Positions 63,861 to 64,000 of a stretch of 64,000 nt of DNA are shown here, one piece after another (position 1 is the stretch's first letter; the number at the start of each line of letters is the position of its first letter). Where the stretch lies: positions 1,522,552-1,586,551 of the forward strand of contig CAWGZY010000003.1 of assembly GCA_963827085.1 (NCBI GenBank). Reading direction: 5' to 3'. Source of the DNA: JAGVPT01 sp963827085. GTDB lineage: Bacteria > Bacteroidota > Ignavibacteria > UBA10030 > UBA8401. The notes beneath the pieces were generated by a model. It worked only from the letters and a program-made list of their open reading frames with translations, was not told where the DNA came from and did no database searches. The position numbers and the translations under genes are program-made.

Positions 63861-64000
63861 AACCACAGGCGGTCTGCTTGCTGCAGTCACAGCTAAAGGG
63901 GTACGCTGCGGTGAATCCGACGGCAGGTCTTGCAAAAGCTTCGTTGAACGAATTGACTTTGGGAGGATTGGACATTCCCACGAGCTACGCCCTTGAGCAG
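63861..64000 (+). CDS. Partial frame leading into a probable T9SS sorting domain, cut by window end
   Basis: From the TAA at 63858 the frame is open to the end: AAVNPTAGLAKASLNELTLG, GLDIPTSYALEQ. The last residues match the linker that normally precedes NYPNPFNPST (compare LPSTYQLLQ before it in the 38792 gene). No good start or signal peptide is in front of it, so it may be a gene remnant or the 3' part of a displaced gene. Confidence 0.45.

Overview
The window looks like a chromosome segment from an Ignavibacteria-like member of the Bacteroidota/Chlorobiota (FCB) group. The main evidence is two secreted proteins ending in type IX secretion (T9SS) sorting domains with the NYPNPFNPST signature, a third such domain cut by the window end, a TonB-dependent receptor with a carboxypeptidase-like N-terminal domain, a DUF5686-type outer-membrane protein and a DUF2723 glycosyltransferase. 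No rRNA, tRNA or CRISPR array was seen. Lineage is inferred from protein style only.

Positions 1-14.6 kb are a visibly AT-richer accessory island in which almost every gene is interrupted by frameshifts or stops although the conserved motifs survive. Module one (183-7274) holds a type IIG restriction-modification enzyme, a SIR2-like protein, a TcmP / Gp37-Gp68 three-Cys pair and an unrecognised gene, and ends at a clear terminator. Module two (about 7.85-14.57 kb) holds a GHKL ATPase with a possible STAS-like N-terminus, a tandem phosphoribosyltransferase-like protein, a helical protein, a second GHKL/histidine-kinase-like protein and a receiver domain next to an APH-like kinase. I do not recognise this set as a named system; it is the best candidate here for an undescribed conflict or signalling system.

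At the island's right edge lies a 185-bp diverged copy of the HEPN/livH junction, then a MNT-HEPN pair and a branched-chain amino-acid ABC transporter (livH, livM, livG, livF). That cluster is split by a GIY-YIG gene inside repeats, a SWIM zinc-finger gene and several intergenic repeat families. No periplasmic binding protein is present. Next come a truncated and a full-length RAYT transposase with REP-like palindromes, a PAP2 phosphatase, lepA, two tandem signal peptidase I genes, hemW, a DUF2723 protein, a methyltransferase and a GT4 glycosyltransferase.

From 35 to 45 kb, mostly on the minus strand, are an esterase, MarC, DedA, UppP, a T9SS cargo protein, a lipoprotein, a YdjM/DUF457-like membrane protein and a DUF5686 protein. 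From 45.5 to 54 kb are a PgpH-type 7TM-HD phosphodiesterase, a XerC/D recombinase and a lysine/aspartate set (lysC, asd, lysA). The end of the window carries a small DUF2946-like protein, a TonB receptor, a small T9SS-tagged protein coupled to a subtilase, and two lipoproteins paralogous to the one at 40.5 kb.

Intergenic DNA is unusually rich in structured repeats: modular GTTCCCAA hairpin arrays (five sites), MITE-like elements with terminal inverted repeats and 8-bp target duplications (three copies, one nested inside another inverted-repeat element), REP/RAYT palindromes and a widespread paired-hairpin repeat. The backbone from 15 to 64 kb is otherwise free of broken housekeeping genes.
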